Shown piece after piece: positions 14,268 through 23,348 of a stretch of DNA of 64,000 nt. The stretch comes from Mariprofundus sp. EBB-1 (GTDB lineage Bacteria > Pseudomonadota > Zetaproteobacteria > Mariprofundales > Mariprofundaceae). Location: positions 58,038 to 122,037 of the forward strand of contig NZ_RCFQ01000004.1 in assembly GCF_003665155.1 (NCBI RefSeq), in the 5' to 3' direction. Both the position numbers and the translations under genes were made by a program. Positions within the stretch are counted from its first letter, which is position 1. Every line of letters starts with the position of its first letter. The notes beneath the pieces were generated by a model. The model made no database searches. It was not told where the DNA came from and saw only the letters and a list, made by a program, of their open reading frames with translations.

Positions 14268-16747
14268 GGTAGCGGGCTCCAGATTAGGTCTAGCTGTGCA
14301 GCCCAGCCCTCTTTTCGTGTCTTCAAACCACTCGTTTCGACCTGGCTGTTGACTAAGCCGTTCTTGACGAATTCACGTTTTACCATTGTCGCTCTGCTTA
14401 AAGCCAGGGCACTCGCATGACCGCCTAAGAGCCTGGAGTAACCGGTAACCTTTACATGGGCTTGCGTGATACGTAATAGATCACTCTGTTTGATCAGCTG
14501 CTGTGCAAGGCGTTTTATTTTTAAGGTCTCGCCATCCATGAATTGATTGCTGTGGGCAACAAAGCGCAGTTCTGTATTACGCAACGCAGCCTTTAGGGGG
14601 GCGAGCACTTCCTCTATCACCACCAGCTTACGCATCCAGACAGAATTTACCCCATCGAGGCCAAGCGTCAGCTTGCCTGCTCGTTTCGCCCAAGCGGCGT
14701 TGGCGATACCGCTGATGATGAGCTGACGATTCTGCAACTTCAATTTCACTGACTCTGGCGGCTGTAGTTTACGTCTTATTTTAGCCAGAACATAAGCATT
14801 AGATCCGGTATCAATTAATTGCCGTGTATCAAAGCCTTTAATTCCTGATATGCGTTGCGCGTGCTTATGCGCACTTTTAATCCATTTGGACGATGCTTCC
14901 CCTTTAGCAATCAGCCTGCTGCGTTTGATACTCAGGCGAACTGAAACAGGTGGTTTGAGCAAGTGTTTCGCTTTCTTCAAGAGATAGGCATTTGATTCGG
15001 TATCCACCAATTTTGAGTCGTCATAAGCCTTGATGTCGGGGATAAGTACTGCCGCTTTAGAGCTATTGCTGATCCATGCTTGAGAGGCTTTTCCTGTGGC
15101 TGCCAGTAGAGCATCCTGGACATTGAGGTGAACAGTCGATGGTGGCTGAAGTAAGCGAATGGATTCGCTTAATAAATAGCTGTCCGATTGCATGTTCAGC
15201 ACTTTTGAACTATCGAAAGCTTTGATGCCAGCGATGGTGCCGACCGCTGTTACAGCCTTTGTCAGCCATGCATGTGATGCCTTGCCGACAGCGATCAGCG
15301 TTTCATCGCGCATGCTCAAGTGAACTGTTTCTGGCGGTTGAAGTTGTTCCGTCGCAATTTGTAATAAATAATCAGACGAATCAGTAAGCACCAATGTATC
15401 GCTGCGTATATCGGAAATCCCGGCTAGCGCCAGTAGCGTATTGGCCTGTTTTAGCCATGCTCGGTGAGCCATGCCGGTGATGATCAATGTGCTTCCGTCG
15501 AGTTGAAGTTGTGTCTTTGCATCCGGCTTGAGTAGGCGTTTGATGCGTTTGATCTGAATATTCGGCTCTAGCGATTGATATGGCGTCCACATAAAGACTA
15601 CATCATTTTTGGACATTCCATATTGATGCAGTAATGCATCCGCATTGTTTGCGAGAGGGTCACGCAAACCAGAAATGAGTAGAGCGCCTTGCTCATGTGA
15701 GGTTCTGATGACGACAACGCCGCTGAGTGCATCCAGCGCTTGTATCAGGCTTTTCTCACGCTCGGTCTGATACCAACTCAAACCTGTCCAGCTAACGAGC
15801 ATAACCGCCAATGCAGCAAGTACCAGTTTAGCCTTGAGGTTGGATTTGGATGATGGTGTTGCCGTTTGCGAAATAAGGCAAGATTCCATGTCAGGCCGGA
15901 CGGCATTAAACACGGATGCATCACCATCAAAATTATTCAGCTCTGCAGCCATCTGTTTGTGAATGGATTCGCAGCACAATTGTAATGTTTCATTAAATGC
16001 CGTCGGCGCATTGCCGCGCACAACAGCCGCTAATACCGCTTTTGATCCGGCTTCAATATTGACCACCATATTGCCAATATTCAGCTTTTCAATGGAATCG
16101 TTTTCCTCAACCTGAAATGAATCACGTACAAAGTCCTGAATGGCCGTGAGCATACTTGAAACCAGATCAGCATTCTCTGAGTCTTCTTCCATAAAACTGA
16201 CATGTTGTAGCATGGAACCATCTTCTTTATGGATCAGAAATACCTGTTCTACCCGGTAGTCCAAGGTGTGATACATGACAATTTCGGCAAAGGATTTGCC
16301 TGTCTGTATTGATTCCAGTCGCCACTTTAAGCCCTGCCAACTGAACGAATTTTCAAGCATATGATTCAGTGATTGTACCATTCCGCTCATGATTGAGATG
16401 ATCGACTTCCGGATGGCCGGCATCATGACTGGAAACAGTGCATCGCCAAGCCTATCCGGATTTTTACGTACCGAGGCATACAGCGAGGATTCGACAACAG
16501 GAGATAGCGCATCGGCCAGCGCCCCCGGTAACTGTTGTTGATTCATCTGCGCGGCCTGATGTAATACACGGCCAACATCACCGGCGTGTAATTCAGGGTT
16601 CTCCAGATGCTCCTGTAACATGTCGATCTTTTTGGTCTCTTCACCCAGTAACAATTCTTTCAGGCGTTTCAGGTCACCATTAGGATCCGGTAGGCCGGGT
16701 TTGGGCACGTTTTCTCCTTCGCTGTTTTTCACACGCTGATCAGACAT
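14264..16747 (-). CDS. Membrane protein with cytoplasmic Roadblock/longin-like region, five tandem repeats and degenerate OmpA-like C-terminus
   Basis: An 827-residue protein. Residues 1-300 are cytoplasmic, starting with a docking-like motif (LKRLKELLLGEE, 27-38) and including KWRLESIQTGKSFAEIVMYH, VEQVFLIHKEDGSMLQHV and SSMLTAIQDFVRDSF (141-212), which I recognise as a recurrent region of bacterial OmpA/GTPase loci. Its alternating strand-helix pattern suggests a Roadblock/longin fold, the usual binder of small GTPases. One membrane helix spans 306-323. Residues about 405-715 are five repeats of ~64 residues, each starting L[LQ][KQ]P[PD] and containing GxAxxAW[LI]; they resemble BON-type domains. 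Residues 760-805 (KVTGYSRLLGGHASALALSRA) look like a weak OmpA domain. The gene overlaps the GTPase gene. The protein probably couples the periplasm to the GTPase (inference). Confidence 0.75.
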   Translation of the reverse strand: MSDQRVKNSEGENVPKPGLPDPNGDLKRLKELLLGEETKKIDMLQEHLENPELHAGDVGRVLHQAAQMNQQQLPGALADALSPVVESSLYASVRKNPDRLGDALFPVMMPAIRKSIISIMSGMVQSLNHMLENSFSWQGLKWRLESIQTGKSFAEIVMYHTLDYRVEQVFLIHKEDGSMLQHVSFMEEDSENADLVSSMLTAIQDFVRDSFQVEENDSIEKLNIGNMVVNIEAGSKAVLAAVVRGNAPTAFNETLQLCCESIHKQMAAELNNFDGDASVFNAVRPDMESCLISQTATPSSKSNLKAKLVLAALAVMLVSWTGLSWYQTEREKSLIQALDALSGVVVIRTSHEQGALLISGLRDPLANNADALLHQYGMSKNDVVFMWTPYQSLEPNIQIKRIKRLLKPDAKTQLQLDGSTLIITGMAHRAWLKQANTLLALAGISDIRSDTLVLTDSSDYLLQIATEQLQPPETVHLSMRDETLIAVGKASHAWLTKAVTAVGTIAGIKAFDSSKVLNMQSDSYLLSESIRLLQPPSTVHLNVQDALLAATGKASQAWISNSSKAAVLIPDIKAYDDSKLVDTESNAYLLKKAKHLLKPPVSVRLSIKRSRLIAKGEASSKWIKSAHKHAQRISGIKGFDTRQLIDTGSNAYVLAKIRRKLQPPESVKLKLQNRQLIISGIANAAWAKRAGKLTLGLDGVNSVWMRKLVVIEEVLAPLKAALRNTELRFVAHSNQFMDGETLKIKRLAQQLIKQSDLLRITQAHVKVTGYSRLLGGHASALALSRATMVKREFVKNGLVNSQVETSGLKTRKEGWAAQLDLIWSPLP

Positions 16748-16773
16748 CTGCTAATGCAGTCTCGCTCTTTGGT

Positions 16774-17349
16774 TTACTTGCTGGAAGGCAAAGGGAATTC
16801 GTCTTTCAGTCGAAGTGCCATTTCCGATAACAACTCTGCCAGTGAGGCTCGGTCCGTTTTGTTATGCTGCAATTCATTGGTTGCTTGTACCAATGCATTG
16901 TTTAATTGTTCTCGGGTTGAATGAATCTCGGTACTGAGTGATTTAGACTGATTAAGCAATTGATCGCGAAGCTCACGATTCTGGTTGGTAACGGAGTCAT
17001 CCAACTGGCTCAGTTTTTTCAACAACTCTTTGGATAGCTGTTTCAGCTCTTCGCTCAATTCTTTGTCATCGGATTCACGCTCATCACGCTCTTTGCTTTG
17101 ACGGCTATTGAGCGCATCCATCTCGTTTCGCATATAGGATTCTAGTGCATCTACGCGCGTGCTTGTCTCATTTCGCACGGTTGTTAATTCGTTCAAAAGG
17201 CGTTCTTCCAAGCGCTGAAAACGACTCTCATAATCACGCATTTGTGATCCGAAAATAATATCTCTTATTTGATCGACGTTACCAACGCCGGCCAGGTTAT
17301 CCTCTGCAGGTGCAGTATTGTTCTCTGGGTCTTTGGTTTTAGTTGTCAT
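16774..17349 (-). CDS. Coiled-coil protein of the GTPase/cyclase operon
   Basis: A 191-residue soluble protein, almost all charged heptads (about 35-185), predicted as a long coiled coil rich in E, L, R and S. The N-terminus has VDQIRDIIFGSQMRDYESRF, which parallels LKRLKELLLGEETKKIDMLQ in the neighbouring 827-residue protein: both have a short amphipathic helix, an aromatic/leucine-glycine step and a following helix. GGGAGAGAT precedes the ATG. It is second in the operon, 23 bp after the kinase and 26 bp before the 827-residue protein. I know no function; a scaffold that multimerises the complex is the simplest idea. Confidence 0.75.
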   Translation of the reverse strand: MTTKTKDPENNTAPAEDNLAGVGNVDQIRDIIFGSQMRDYESRFQRLEERLLNELTTVRNETSTRVDALESYMRNEMDALNSRQSKERDERESDDKELSEELKQLSKELLKKLSQLDDSVTNQNRELRDQLLNQSKSLSTEIHSTREQLNNALVQATNELQHNKTDRASLAELLSEMALRLKDEFPLPSSK

Positions 17350-17372
17350 ATCTCTCCCTCGGTAATTTCAAT

Positions 17373-19334
17373 TTATTTAGAGTCATGCGTGTCTGTACTT
17401 ATCACCTTTTCCAGCAGGTTTTTCAGCGCTTCTATTCTGTATGGCTTTTGTATAAAGCCACTCAGTCCAGAGGCACATTCAGCAGCGTCTGCTTCATTGT
17501 AACAACTAGAGAAAATCACTTTTACCTGGTGATTGATTCGCTTTAGCTCAGCTAGACACGCCTTGCCTCCCATGTTCGGCATAGAGATGTCCAGTAGAAC
17601 AACAGCAATTTTTTTGCCATGTTGACGATACACTTCGATAGCATCTTTGCCATCCACTGCGGTTAGCACCTGAAACCCCATGTTTTCAAGGGTCTGTGAC
17701 TCTGCATACAGTACATCTGGATCATCATCTACCAACAAAACGGTACCAAGGGCTAGTGGTTTCTCTTTGTTACCCATACCTTCATCTGTTTGATCTGTAT
17801 GTGCATCCATGTTGAGCGGAAGCACTATTCTGAAGGTGGTGCCCACCCCTACTTTGGACTCAACTTTTATTGCTCCACGGTGGCTTCGGATAATGCCCAG
17901 TACAGCACTCATGCCCAGCCCCCTGCCAGTGGGTTTGGTTGTGAAAAATGGTTCAAAGATGCTGGTCAGTGTCTGTTTATTCATACCACATCCACTGTCA
18001 GCTACATCAAGATAAATGTAGCGTCCTTCAGGTAGGTTATCATCCAGGTAAGTGCTGGATAGATACTCCCTGTCCACCTGCATAACACCGGTTTGAATGC
18101 GAATGGTGCCCTGACTTTCTGCAATGGCATCGGAGCCATTGATTACCAGATTCATAACAATTTGTTGCATCTGAGATATATCGGCATCTACAGAAGGAAG
18201 GTTCTTGTCTAAGTCGAGTTTTAAGCTCACATTTTTTGGAATTGAAACCTCTAGCAGTCTATGGGTTTCATACACCATATTGGTGAGGTTGATGGGCCTG
18301 ATATCAAAACTACCTTTGCCGGCATATGCCAGCATCTGCTTGCATAGCTCCGCAGCTTTTTCACTGGAGAGCATGACTCTCTCGATATATTTCTCTGCGC
18401 TCTCAGGGTTATTTCGTAAATCCATGGTGGCCATTGACGCATTACCCATGATCGCGGCAAGAATATTATTAAAATCGTGTGCAATGCCACTTGCCATGAC
18501 GCCCAGAGATTCAAGGCGTTGATTGTGTTCAATCTGGGCTTGTAACTTTTTGCGCTCCTGCTCAGCTTCGATACGTTCGCTAATATCCACCCAATATCCG
18601 ACGATTTCGCTGGGCTTTCCTTGCGCATCTTTGATAAGCACCATTTCATCACAAAGCCAGTGCCAAACTCCTCGATCATCTTGCAGGCGATACTCAAGTT
18701 TGTTCTGCCCCTGTTCGTACAGCGTATGAAGGGCATCGGTTAATAAGGCACAATCATCTGGATGCAGATGTTTTTCCCATGTATTGACCTTACCCAATAA
18801 GCTGTTTTCATCATAACCAAATTGTTGTCGAATATTTTGACTTACAAAGTTTAAGGACCAGGGCTGTTCAGCTTCGCGACTGTAGATAATGACAGGCGCT
18901 GAATGCAGTAGAAACTCCAGCCTGTCTTTACTCATTTTGAGTGCCTGTCGGCTATTGACGCGGTTCGTGATATCATGGCTGATTACTACAGCATGTGTTA
19001 CGCAGCCTTGTAGATCACGGTAAGGGATGAACCTGCTGCTATACCAGCGCAAGCCGGTGTCCGGAAAACAAAATTCAAACTCATGCTCAACCGGCTTACC
19101 TGCAAGGCATTGATCCAGGCGAGAACGGATGCCGTTGTCAAAGAGTTCATGGCCCCAAATATCCCCAACACTCTTGCCGATAAGACTTTCTCTGGAACAC
19201 TGAAAGGCCTGACAAAGGGGGTCACTGACTGCGACATAACAATAATTACTGTCGATGATGTTCATAAAGTCATCACTAGCATTGACGATGTACGTATAGA
19301 GGTTCAGTGCCTCACGAGCCGTTGTATGTTGCAT
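17373..19334 (-). CDS. Hybrid sensor histidine kinase (PAS-PAS-HisKA-HATPase-REC)
   Basis: A 653-residue cytoplasmic protein with no membrane segment. It has two PAS domains (about 12-125 and 140-255), with a PAC-type ending at each (ISHDITNRV, VDISERIEA), then a HisKA helix with the acceptor histidine at about 286 (ASGIAHDFNNILAAI), a HATPase domain (NLVINGSDAI, DSGCGM, GLGMSAV) and a C-terminal receiver with LLVDDDPDV and LLDISMPN. The H-box HDFNN type is common in hybrid kinases acting on phosphorelay or cyclase outputs. ATG at 19334 is preferred; an in-frame GTG lies two codons upstream. It is the first gene of the operon, so it probably senses the input for the GTPase/cyclase module. Confidence 0.9.
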   Translation of the reverse strand: MQHTTAREALNLYTYIVNASDDFMNIIDSNYCYVAVSDPLCQAFQCSRESLIGKSVGDIWGHELFDNGIRSRLDQCLAGKPVEHEFEFCFPDTGLRWYSSRFIPYRDLQGCVTHAVVISHDITNRVNSRQALKMSKDRLEFLLHSAPVIIYSREAEQPWSLNFVSQNIRQQFGYDENSLLGKVNTWEKHLHPDDCALLTDALHTLYEQGQNKLEYRLQDDRGVWHWLCDEMVLIKDAQGKPSEIVGYWVDISERIEAEQERKKLQAQIEHNQRLESLGVMASGIAHDFNNILAAIMGNASMATMDLRNNPESAEKYIERVMLSSEKAAELCKQMLAYAGKGSFDIRPINLTNMVYETHRLLEVSIPKNVSLKLDLDKNLPSVDADISQMQQIVMNLVINGSDAIAESQGTIRIQTGVMQVDREYLSSTYLDDNLPEGRYIYLDVADSGCGMNKQTLTSIFEPFFTTKPTGRGLGMSAVLGIIRSHRGAIKVESKVGVGTTFRIVLPLNMDAHTDQTDEGMGNKEKPLALGTVLLVDDDPDVLYAESQTLENMGFQVLTAVDGKDAIEVYRQHGKKIAVVLLDISMPNMGGKACLAELKRINHQVKVIFSSCYNEADAAECASGLSGFIQKPYRIEALKNLLEKVISTDTHDSK

Positions 19335-19649
19335 TAGCACACGCTGTTCATCAATGAAAAAATCTTGTCAGATGAAGTGTTAGATATTTTGCAATAGAGG
19401 TTCAGTGTCAGGTTATGCACATTCAATTCAGTGCTGACTTTCATGTGTTGCGCCACCTCTCTCCATTTTTTCATGATAATCAACCGCCAGAATACTCTTA
19501 AGCACTATGATAGTAAAAGCCTAGGTTAGGATAGGCATATAAGGGTTAATTTGCAACTGTAGAGATAACAAATCAGGGGGGGATGTGATCAACGTCTTAT
19601 GATTTATAATGGAGACTTGAACCGCCCTGCTTTTCAATATCACGTATAA
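19335..19649. other. Intergenic region upstream of the signalling operon
   Basis: A 315-bp AT-rich gap between the HD-domain gene and the kinase gene, both on the minus strand. No open frame or strong hairpin is evident. It presumably holds the operon promoter, but I cannot assign boxes. Confidence 0.4.
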
Positions 19650-20489
19650 CTATGGAGCCTCCAGATGTTCAACACTGAATACATGTGCGTGTAGATTGGC
19701 AATCCATTGTCTGCCATCCTGAGTCGCTTTTAAATATGGCATGACCGGTTCGATATGTGGGTAGGCTTGTTTCCAATAAAAAGCTGAATAATTATGGCGT
19801 AAATCCCACGGTGTTTTATAACCGAAGTTTTTATTCCAACCAAGCTGTTCAAACTCAAAAAAGAGTGCGGGTATTTTGTTTAAATAACTTGGGTCACCCA
19901 GTTGACCAAGCATATCGGCAGCACGCACGAGAACACCTAAACCATCAGGGTCATCTGCGATCTCACCTTCGGGGACGGGAAAGCGTGTCATCTCTATATA
20001 TCTGGCAATACGATCTACATCTATGTTGCGGGTATTGCGACCAAAGCGTTCTCGTACAAATACTTTTCCTCGATCTACATGGTATGGCGTTAACTGTGCA
20101 TCTGTGGCTGTTTTTGGTAACTCGATACGTTCACCGGATTCAGAAATAATAAATGAATTGTCGGCATCGCCCTGGCAAATACCTTTACAATAACCAATAT
20201 CATGAAAAATCATGGCCAATGTGCAATGCAACCAATCTTCCGCCGAGATGCCACCATGAATTAGCTGTTTGCCGTGCAATATTGATTGGCCGGCAACGGT
20301 CACCATGACAGTATGTTCAAGGTTATGATAAAGCATGTCGCTGTTTGCAATATTTTCTAATGAGAGACGTGCTGCCCAGGATGCAACCTCCCCATAGGGC
20401 ACTTCTGTGTCGCCGTAGTTTAGATGATAGTACTGTTCCAGGCTTGAGCAAAAGGCATCAATAACAAGGGATTCGGGGCTAAGTAACAT
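19650..20489 (-). CDS. HD-domain metal-dependent phosphohydrolase (Npun_R2479-like)
   Basis: A 279-residue protein with the HD metal centre: His in DMLYHNLEHT, the HD pair in MIFHDIGYCKG and Asp in VRAADMLGQ. The sequence around SDMLYHNLEH and WLHCTLAMIFHDIGY matches the Npun_R2479 group of HD metalloproteins. GAGGAAG six bases upstream selects ATG 20489; an in-frame extension to 20552 exists. HD enzymes cleave phosphate esters including cyclic nucleotides. Encoded beside a class III cyclase, a phosphodiesterase role that ends a cAMP signal is possible, but the substrate cannot be read from sequence. Confidence 0.8.
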   Translation of the reverse strand: MLLSPESLVIDAFCSSLEQYYHLNYGDTEVPYGEVASWAARLSLENIANSDMLYHNLEHTVMVTVAGQSILHGKQLIHGGISAEDWLHCTLAMIFHDIGYCKGICQGDADNSFIISESGERIELPKTATDAQLTPYHVDRGKVFVRERFGRNTRNIDVDRIARYIEMTRFPVPEGEIADDPDGLGVLVRAADMLGQLGDPSYLNKIPALFFEFEQLGWNKNFGYKTPWDLRHNYSAFYWKQAYPHIEPVMPYLKATQDGRQWIANLHAHVFSVEHLEAP

Positions 20490-20668
20490 AAACTTCCTCT
20501 TGACCAATGTTCGAATATTTATTTCAAATTCACATTCTACTTTAGTCGTCATCTCTTTTTAGAGCAAGTGCTTACTGGGCTTAGCATGGATGCTGATAAT
20601 TAATGATTATAACTTCACCTCTGAAAAACGCTGCATATCTCATTTTTAAATGATTGGAAGAAATTTGA

Positions 20669-21013
20669 GTGATAAGCCGTTATTCTATCGCAATGGAATT
20701 ACTTCACCTGTTTAAAGGCCTTGCTGACCCTGTTCGTTTGAGAATTACTCACCTGCTATCGCAAAGGGATGAGCTTTGCGTGTGTCATTTAACGGATGCC
20801 CTTTCGCTTCCTCAGAGCACAGTGTCACGCCATTTAAACACCTTAAGAAGCTCCGGATTGGTGCAAGCTGAGCGTAGGGGTAAATGGGTCTATTATTGTA
20901 TGGCGCATGCAAATGCGCATGTAGATGTCCTTTCAGCGTTGATTCGGCAAAGTGCTATTGCCGATGAAGAGCTTCAACAGGACCTCGAAAACCTGAATGA
21001 GTCGATCTGCTGA
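20669..21013 (+). CDS. arsR: ArsR-family arsenic-responsive repressor
   Basis: A 114-residue winged-helix repressor. ELCVCHLTDAL holds the Cys-x-Cys pair of the As(III) site in the recognition helix region, followed by LPQSTVSRHLNTLRSSGLV. This is the classical alpha-3 sensor, without the third cysteine of the R773 type. A GTG at 20669 with GGAAG upstream is used; an ATG at 20693 (MELLHLF), closer to usual ArsR N-termini, is the alternative. It heads the arsenic island and should repress acr3 through the palindrome at 21041-21060 until arsenite binds. Confidence 0.92.
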   Translation: MISRYSIAMELLHLFKGLADPVRLRITHLLSQRDELCVCHLTDALSLPQSTVSRHLNTLRSSGLVQAERRGKWVYYCMAHANAHVDVLSALIRQSAIADEELQQDLENLNESIC

Positions 21014-21035
21014 TGATCTACTAAGCATCTTATTA

Positions 21036-21063
21036 TTTACATATCCGCATAGGCGGATATAAT
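21036..21063 (+). promoter_or_regulatory. acr3 promoter with ArsR-type operator between -35 and -10
   Basis: TTTACA (21036-21041) and TATAAT (21058-21063) are separated by 16 bp. The spacer is occupied by a perfect palindrome with 8-bp arms, ATATCCGC-ATAG-GCGGATAT (21041-21060). An ArsR dimer there would block RNA polymerase directly. Position, symmetry and the neighbouring arsR gene make this a strong operator candidate. Confidence 0.75.
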
Positions 21064-21085
21064 ATCCCCCTCTCAGGAGGATATT
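21061..21085 (+). promoter_or_regulatory. Leader hairpin covering the acr3 ribosome-binding site
   Basis: AATATCC (21061-21067) can pair with GGATATT (21079-21085), ending directly at the ATG. The right arm and loop contain the AGGAGG ribosome-binding site, so the folded leader would hide it. Whether this limits translation or is a by-product of the AT-rich operator is unknown. Confidence 0.45.
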
Positions 21086-22138
21086 ATGTCTGAATCGAAA
21101 CCGTTGGGTCTGTTCGCCCGTTACCTGACCCTATGGGTATTTCTCTGTATTGTGACCGGTATCGGCCTTGGTTACCTGTTGCCATCACCGTTCCATGCAA
21201 TAGGTGGCATGGAAATAGCACACATCAACTTGCCTGTTGCTGTGTTGATCTGGGCCATGATTCTGCCCATGTTGCTAAAAATCGATTATTCATCGCTGAG
21301 AGAAGTATGGGGTCATCGGCGTGGTGTCGCTGTGACTGTGGGTATTAACTGGCTGGTTAAACCTTTCTCTATGGCACTGCTCGGCTATGTTTTTCTGCGC
21401 GTTCTGTTTGTCGATTGGCTGGACCCAGCGCAGATTGATTCCTATATCGCAGGCCTGATTCTGCTGGCAGCGGCTCCGTGCACGGCCATGGTTTTTGTCT
21501 GGTCTCGCCTAGTTGATGGCCATCCTCAGTTTACTCTTTCACAGGTAGCGCTCAATGATGTGATTATGGTTTTCGCCTTTGCGCCGATTGTCGGCCTGCT
21601 TCTCGGTGTCGCTTCTATTACTGTTCCATGGGATACACTGTTTCTGTCGGTCATGTTGTACATCGTCATTCCGGTAATTCTGGCTTATGTCGGCCGCAAG
21701 GTATTACTCGCCAAAGGTAAACTGGATGATGTCCTGCATATGATGGATCCGGTATCGATGGGCGCACTGCTGGTCACCGTGGTGTTGCTGTTCGGTTTCC
21801 AGGGCGAACAGATCTTGGCGCAACCGCTAGTGATTATGTTGCTGGCAGTCCCAATCACCATTCAGGTTTATTTCAATTCCATGCTGGCTTACTGGTTGAA
21901 TCGCAAACTTGGTGTGGCGCATTCGGTGGCAGGGCCTTCTGCGCTGATTGGCGCCTCCAATTTCTTCGAACTGGCCGTGGCCGCTGCCATTGCGTTGTTC
22001 GGATTTGAGTCTGGAGCGGCATTGGCCACGGTTGTTGGCGTGTTGGTCGAGGTGCCGGTGATGCTATCTGTTGTGCATATCGTTAATTGCAGCAAAGGCT
22101 GGTATGAGCAAGAAGCGGGTCAAAACCTTTCACCGTAA
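21086..22138 (+). CDS. acr3: Acr3 arsenite efflux permease
   Basis: A 350-residue membrane protein with ten hydrophobic segments. The Acr3 signature is clear: LAAAPCTAMVFVWSRL contains the cysteine that binds arsenite, and VALNDVIMVFAFAPIV and GPSALIGASNFFELAVA follow. It exports As(III) using the proton gradient. It has its own ArsR-regulated promoter. The last codons and the TAA stop lie inside a dispersed repeat (22127-22210), so the C-terminal tail (NLSP) is partly repeat-derived. Confidence 0.95.
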   Translation: MSESKPLGLFARYLTLWVFLCIVTGIGLGYLLPSPFHAIGGMEIAHINLPVAVLIWAMILPMLLKIDYSSLREVWGHRRGVAVTVGINWLVKPFSMALLGYVFLRVLFVDWLDPAQIDSYIAGLILLAAAPCTAMVFVWSRLVDGHPQFTLSQVALNDVIMVFAFAPIVGLLLGVASITVPWDTLFLSVMLYIVIPVILAYVGRKVLLAKGKLDDVLHMMDPVSMGALLVTVVLLFGFQGEQILAQPLVIMLLAVPITIQVYFNSMLAYWLNRKLGVAHSVAGPSALIGASNFFELAVAAAIALFGFESGAALATVVGVLVEVPVMLSVVHIVNCSKGWYEQEAGQNLSP

Positions 22139-22210
22139 CACTCCAGGGTGGCTTCTCTCGCTTCGCGATTCACCTTCAGTACGCAGGGTGACGCAAAGTA
22201 AAATAAAACC
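22127..22210. repeat. Dispersed intergenic repeat, copy B
   Basis: This copy has the same block order as those at 4132 and 58127. The small hairpin here is TCGC-TTC-GCGA (22158-22168), a different stem sequence at the same position, so pairing is kept while the bases change. It overlaps the last four codons of acr3, supplying the stop. Confidence 0.7.
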
Positions 22211-22307
22211 TGATGCTAAAGAAATGTTCAATGTGTGCCTCGCTTGATATGTGAGCAGGCAGTGAAAATCGTATGTTGATCGTGGCAAGCGATCATTAGG
22301 AGAAGAA

Positions 22308-23315
22308 ATGACTATTAAAGTAGGTATTAATGGATTTGGACGCATGGGGCGCCTTGGTTTTAGGGCCGCATGGAATTATGACGATTTTGATATTGTACAG
22401 GTCAATGAGGTGTCCGGTGATGCCGAGTGTTCTGCACACTTGTTAAAATTTGATTCGGTTCATGGCCGCTGGGGCTACGACTGTTCTGCAGAAGATGGAA
22501 ATATGGTTATTGATGGACAGTCTATTGCTTGCTCCATGAATCAGCATATTGCTGACACGGACTGGTCAGGCTGTGATATTGTCATTGAATCATCCGGAAA
22601 GTTTCGCACACCGGAATTGCTACAAGCCTATTTTGATCAGGGTGTGAAAAAGGTCGTTGTTGCAGCGCCTGTGAAGGATGGAGCACTTAATATTGTCATG
22701 GGTGTGAATGATCACCTGTATAACCCAGATGAACATCATCTGGTCACGGCTGCATCGTGTACAACCAATTGTCTGGCACCTGTTGTGAAAGTGATGCATG
22801 AGAAGATCGGCATCAAACATGGCTGTATGACCACGATTCATAATATCACCAATACCCAGACGATTATTGATAAAGGTCATAAAGACTTGCGCCGTGCCCG
22901 TGCCTGTGGTGTGTCACTCATTCCTACTTCCACTGGTTCAGCAAAAGCGATTACGCAGATATTTCCTGAACTGTCGGGCAAGTTGAATGGTTTGGCTGTA
23001 CGTGTTCCTCAGCTCAATGCATCTGTTACAGACTTTGTATTTGAGGCGCCTCGTCCGACAACGGCAGAAGAGATTAACAGCCTGCTTAAAGAAGCATCTG
23101 AAGGTGAACTTAAGGGTATTCTTGGCTATGAAGAGCTGCCATTGGTATCGATTGATTATAAAGATGATGCCAGGTCATCCATTGTTGATGCGCTTTCAAC
23201 CATGGTTATTGATGATACGCAGGTGAAATTGCTGATCTGGTATGATAATGAAGTGGGGTATGCGAATCGGATGATGGAGTTGGCCAGAAAAGTCGCCCGC
23301 TCCCTGATTGATTGA
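22308..23315 (+). CDS. ArsJ-associated glyceraldehyde-3-phosphate dehydrogenase
   Basis: A 335-residue GAPDH with the NAD-binding [11 protein letters not shown], catalytic Cys151 in [11 protein letters not shown] and His178 in [10 protein letters not shown]. The NITNTQ variant and the position directly before arsJ are typical of the arsenic-operon paralogue. It uses arsenate in place of phosphate to make 1-arseno-3-phosphoglycerate, which ArsJ exports and which then breaks down outside. AGGAG lies 6 nt upstream. It begins 169 bp after acr3 and may be cotranscribed, although a repeat element intervenes. Confidence 0.92.
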   Translation: MTIKVGINGFGRMGRLGFRAAWNYDDFDIVQVNEVSGDAECSAHLLKFDSVHGRWGYDCSAEDGNMVIDGQSIACSMNQHIADTDWSGCDIVIESSGKFRTPELLQAYFDQGVKKVVVAAPVKDGALNIVMGVNDHLYNPDEHHLVTAASCTTNCLAPVVKVMHEKIGIKHGCMTTIHNITNTQTIIDKGHKDLRRARACGVSLIPTSTGSAKAITQIFPELSGKLNGLAVRVPQLNASVTDFVFEAPRPTTAEEINSLLKEASEGELKGILGYEELPLVSIDYKDDARSSIVDALSTMVIDDTQVKLLIWYDNEVGYANRMMELARKVARSLID

Positions 23316-23348
23316 TTGATGCTACTGATCGGTTGACGTAATTATTTT

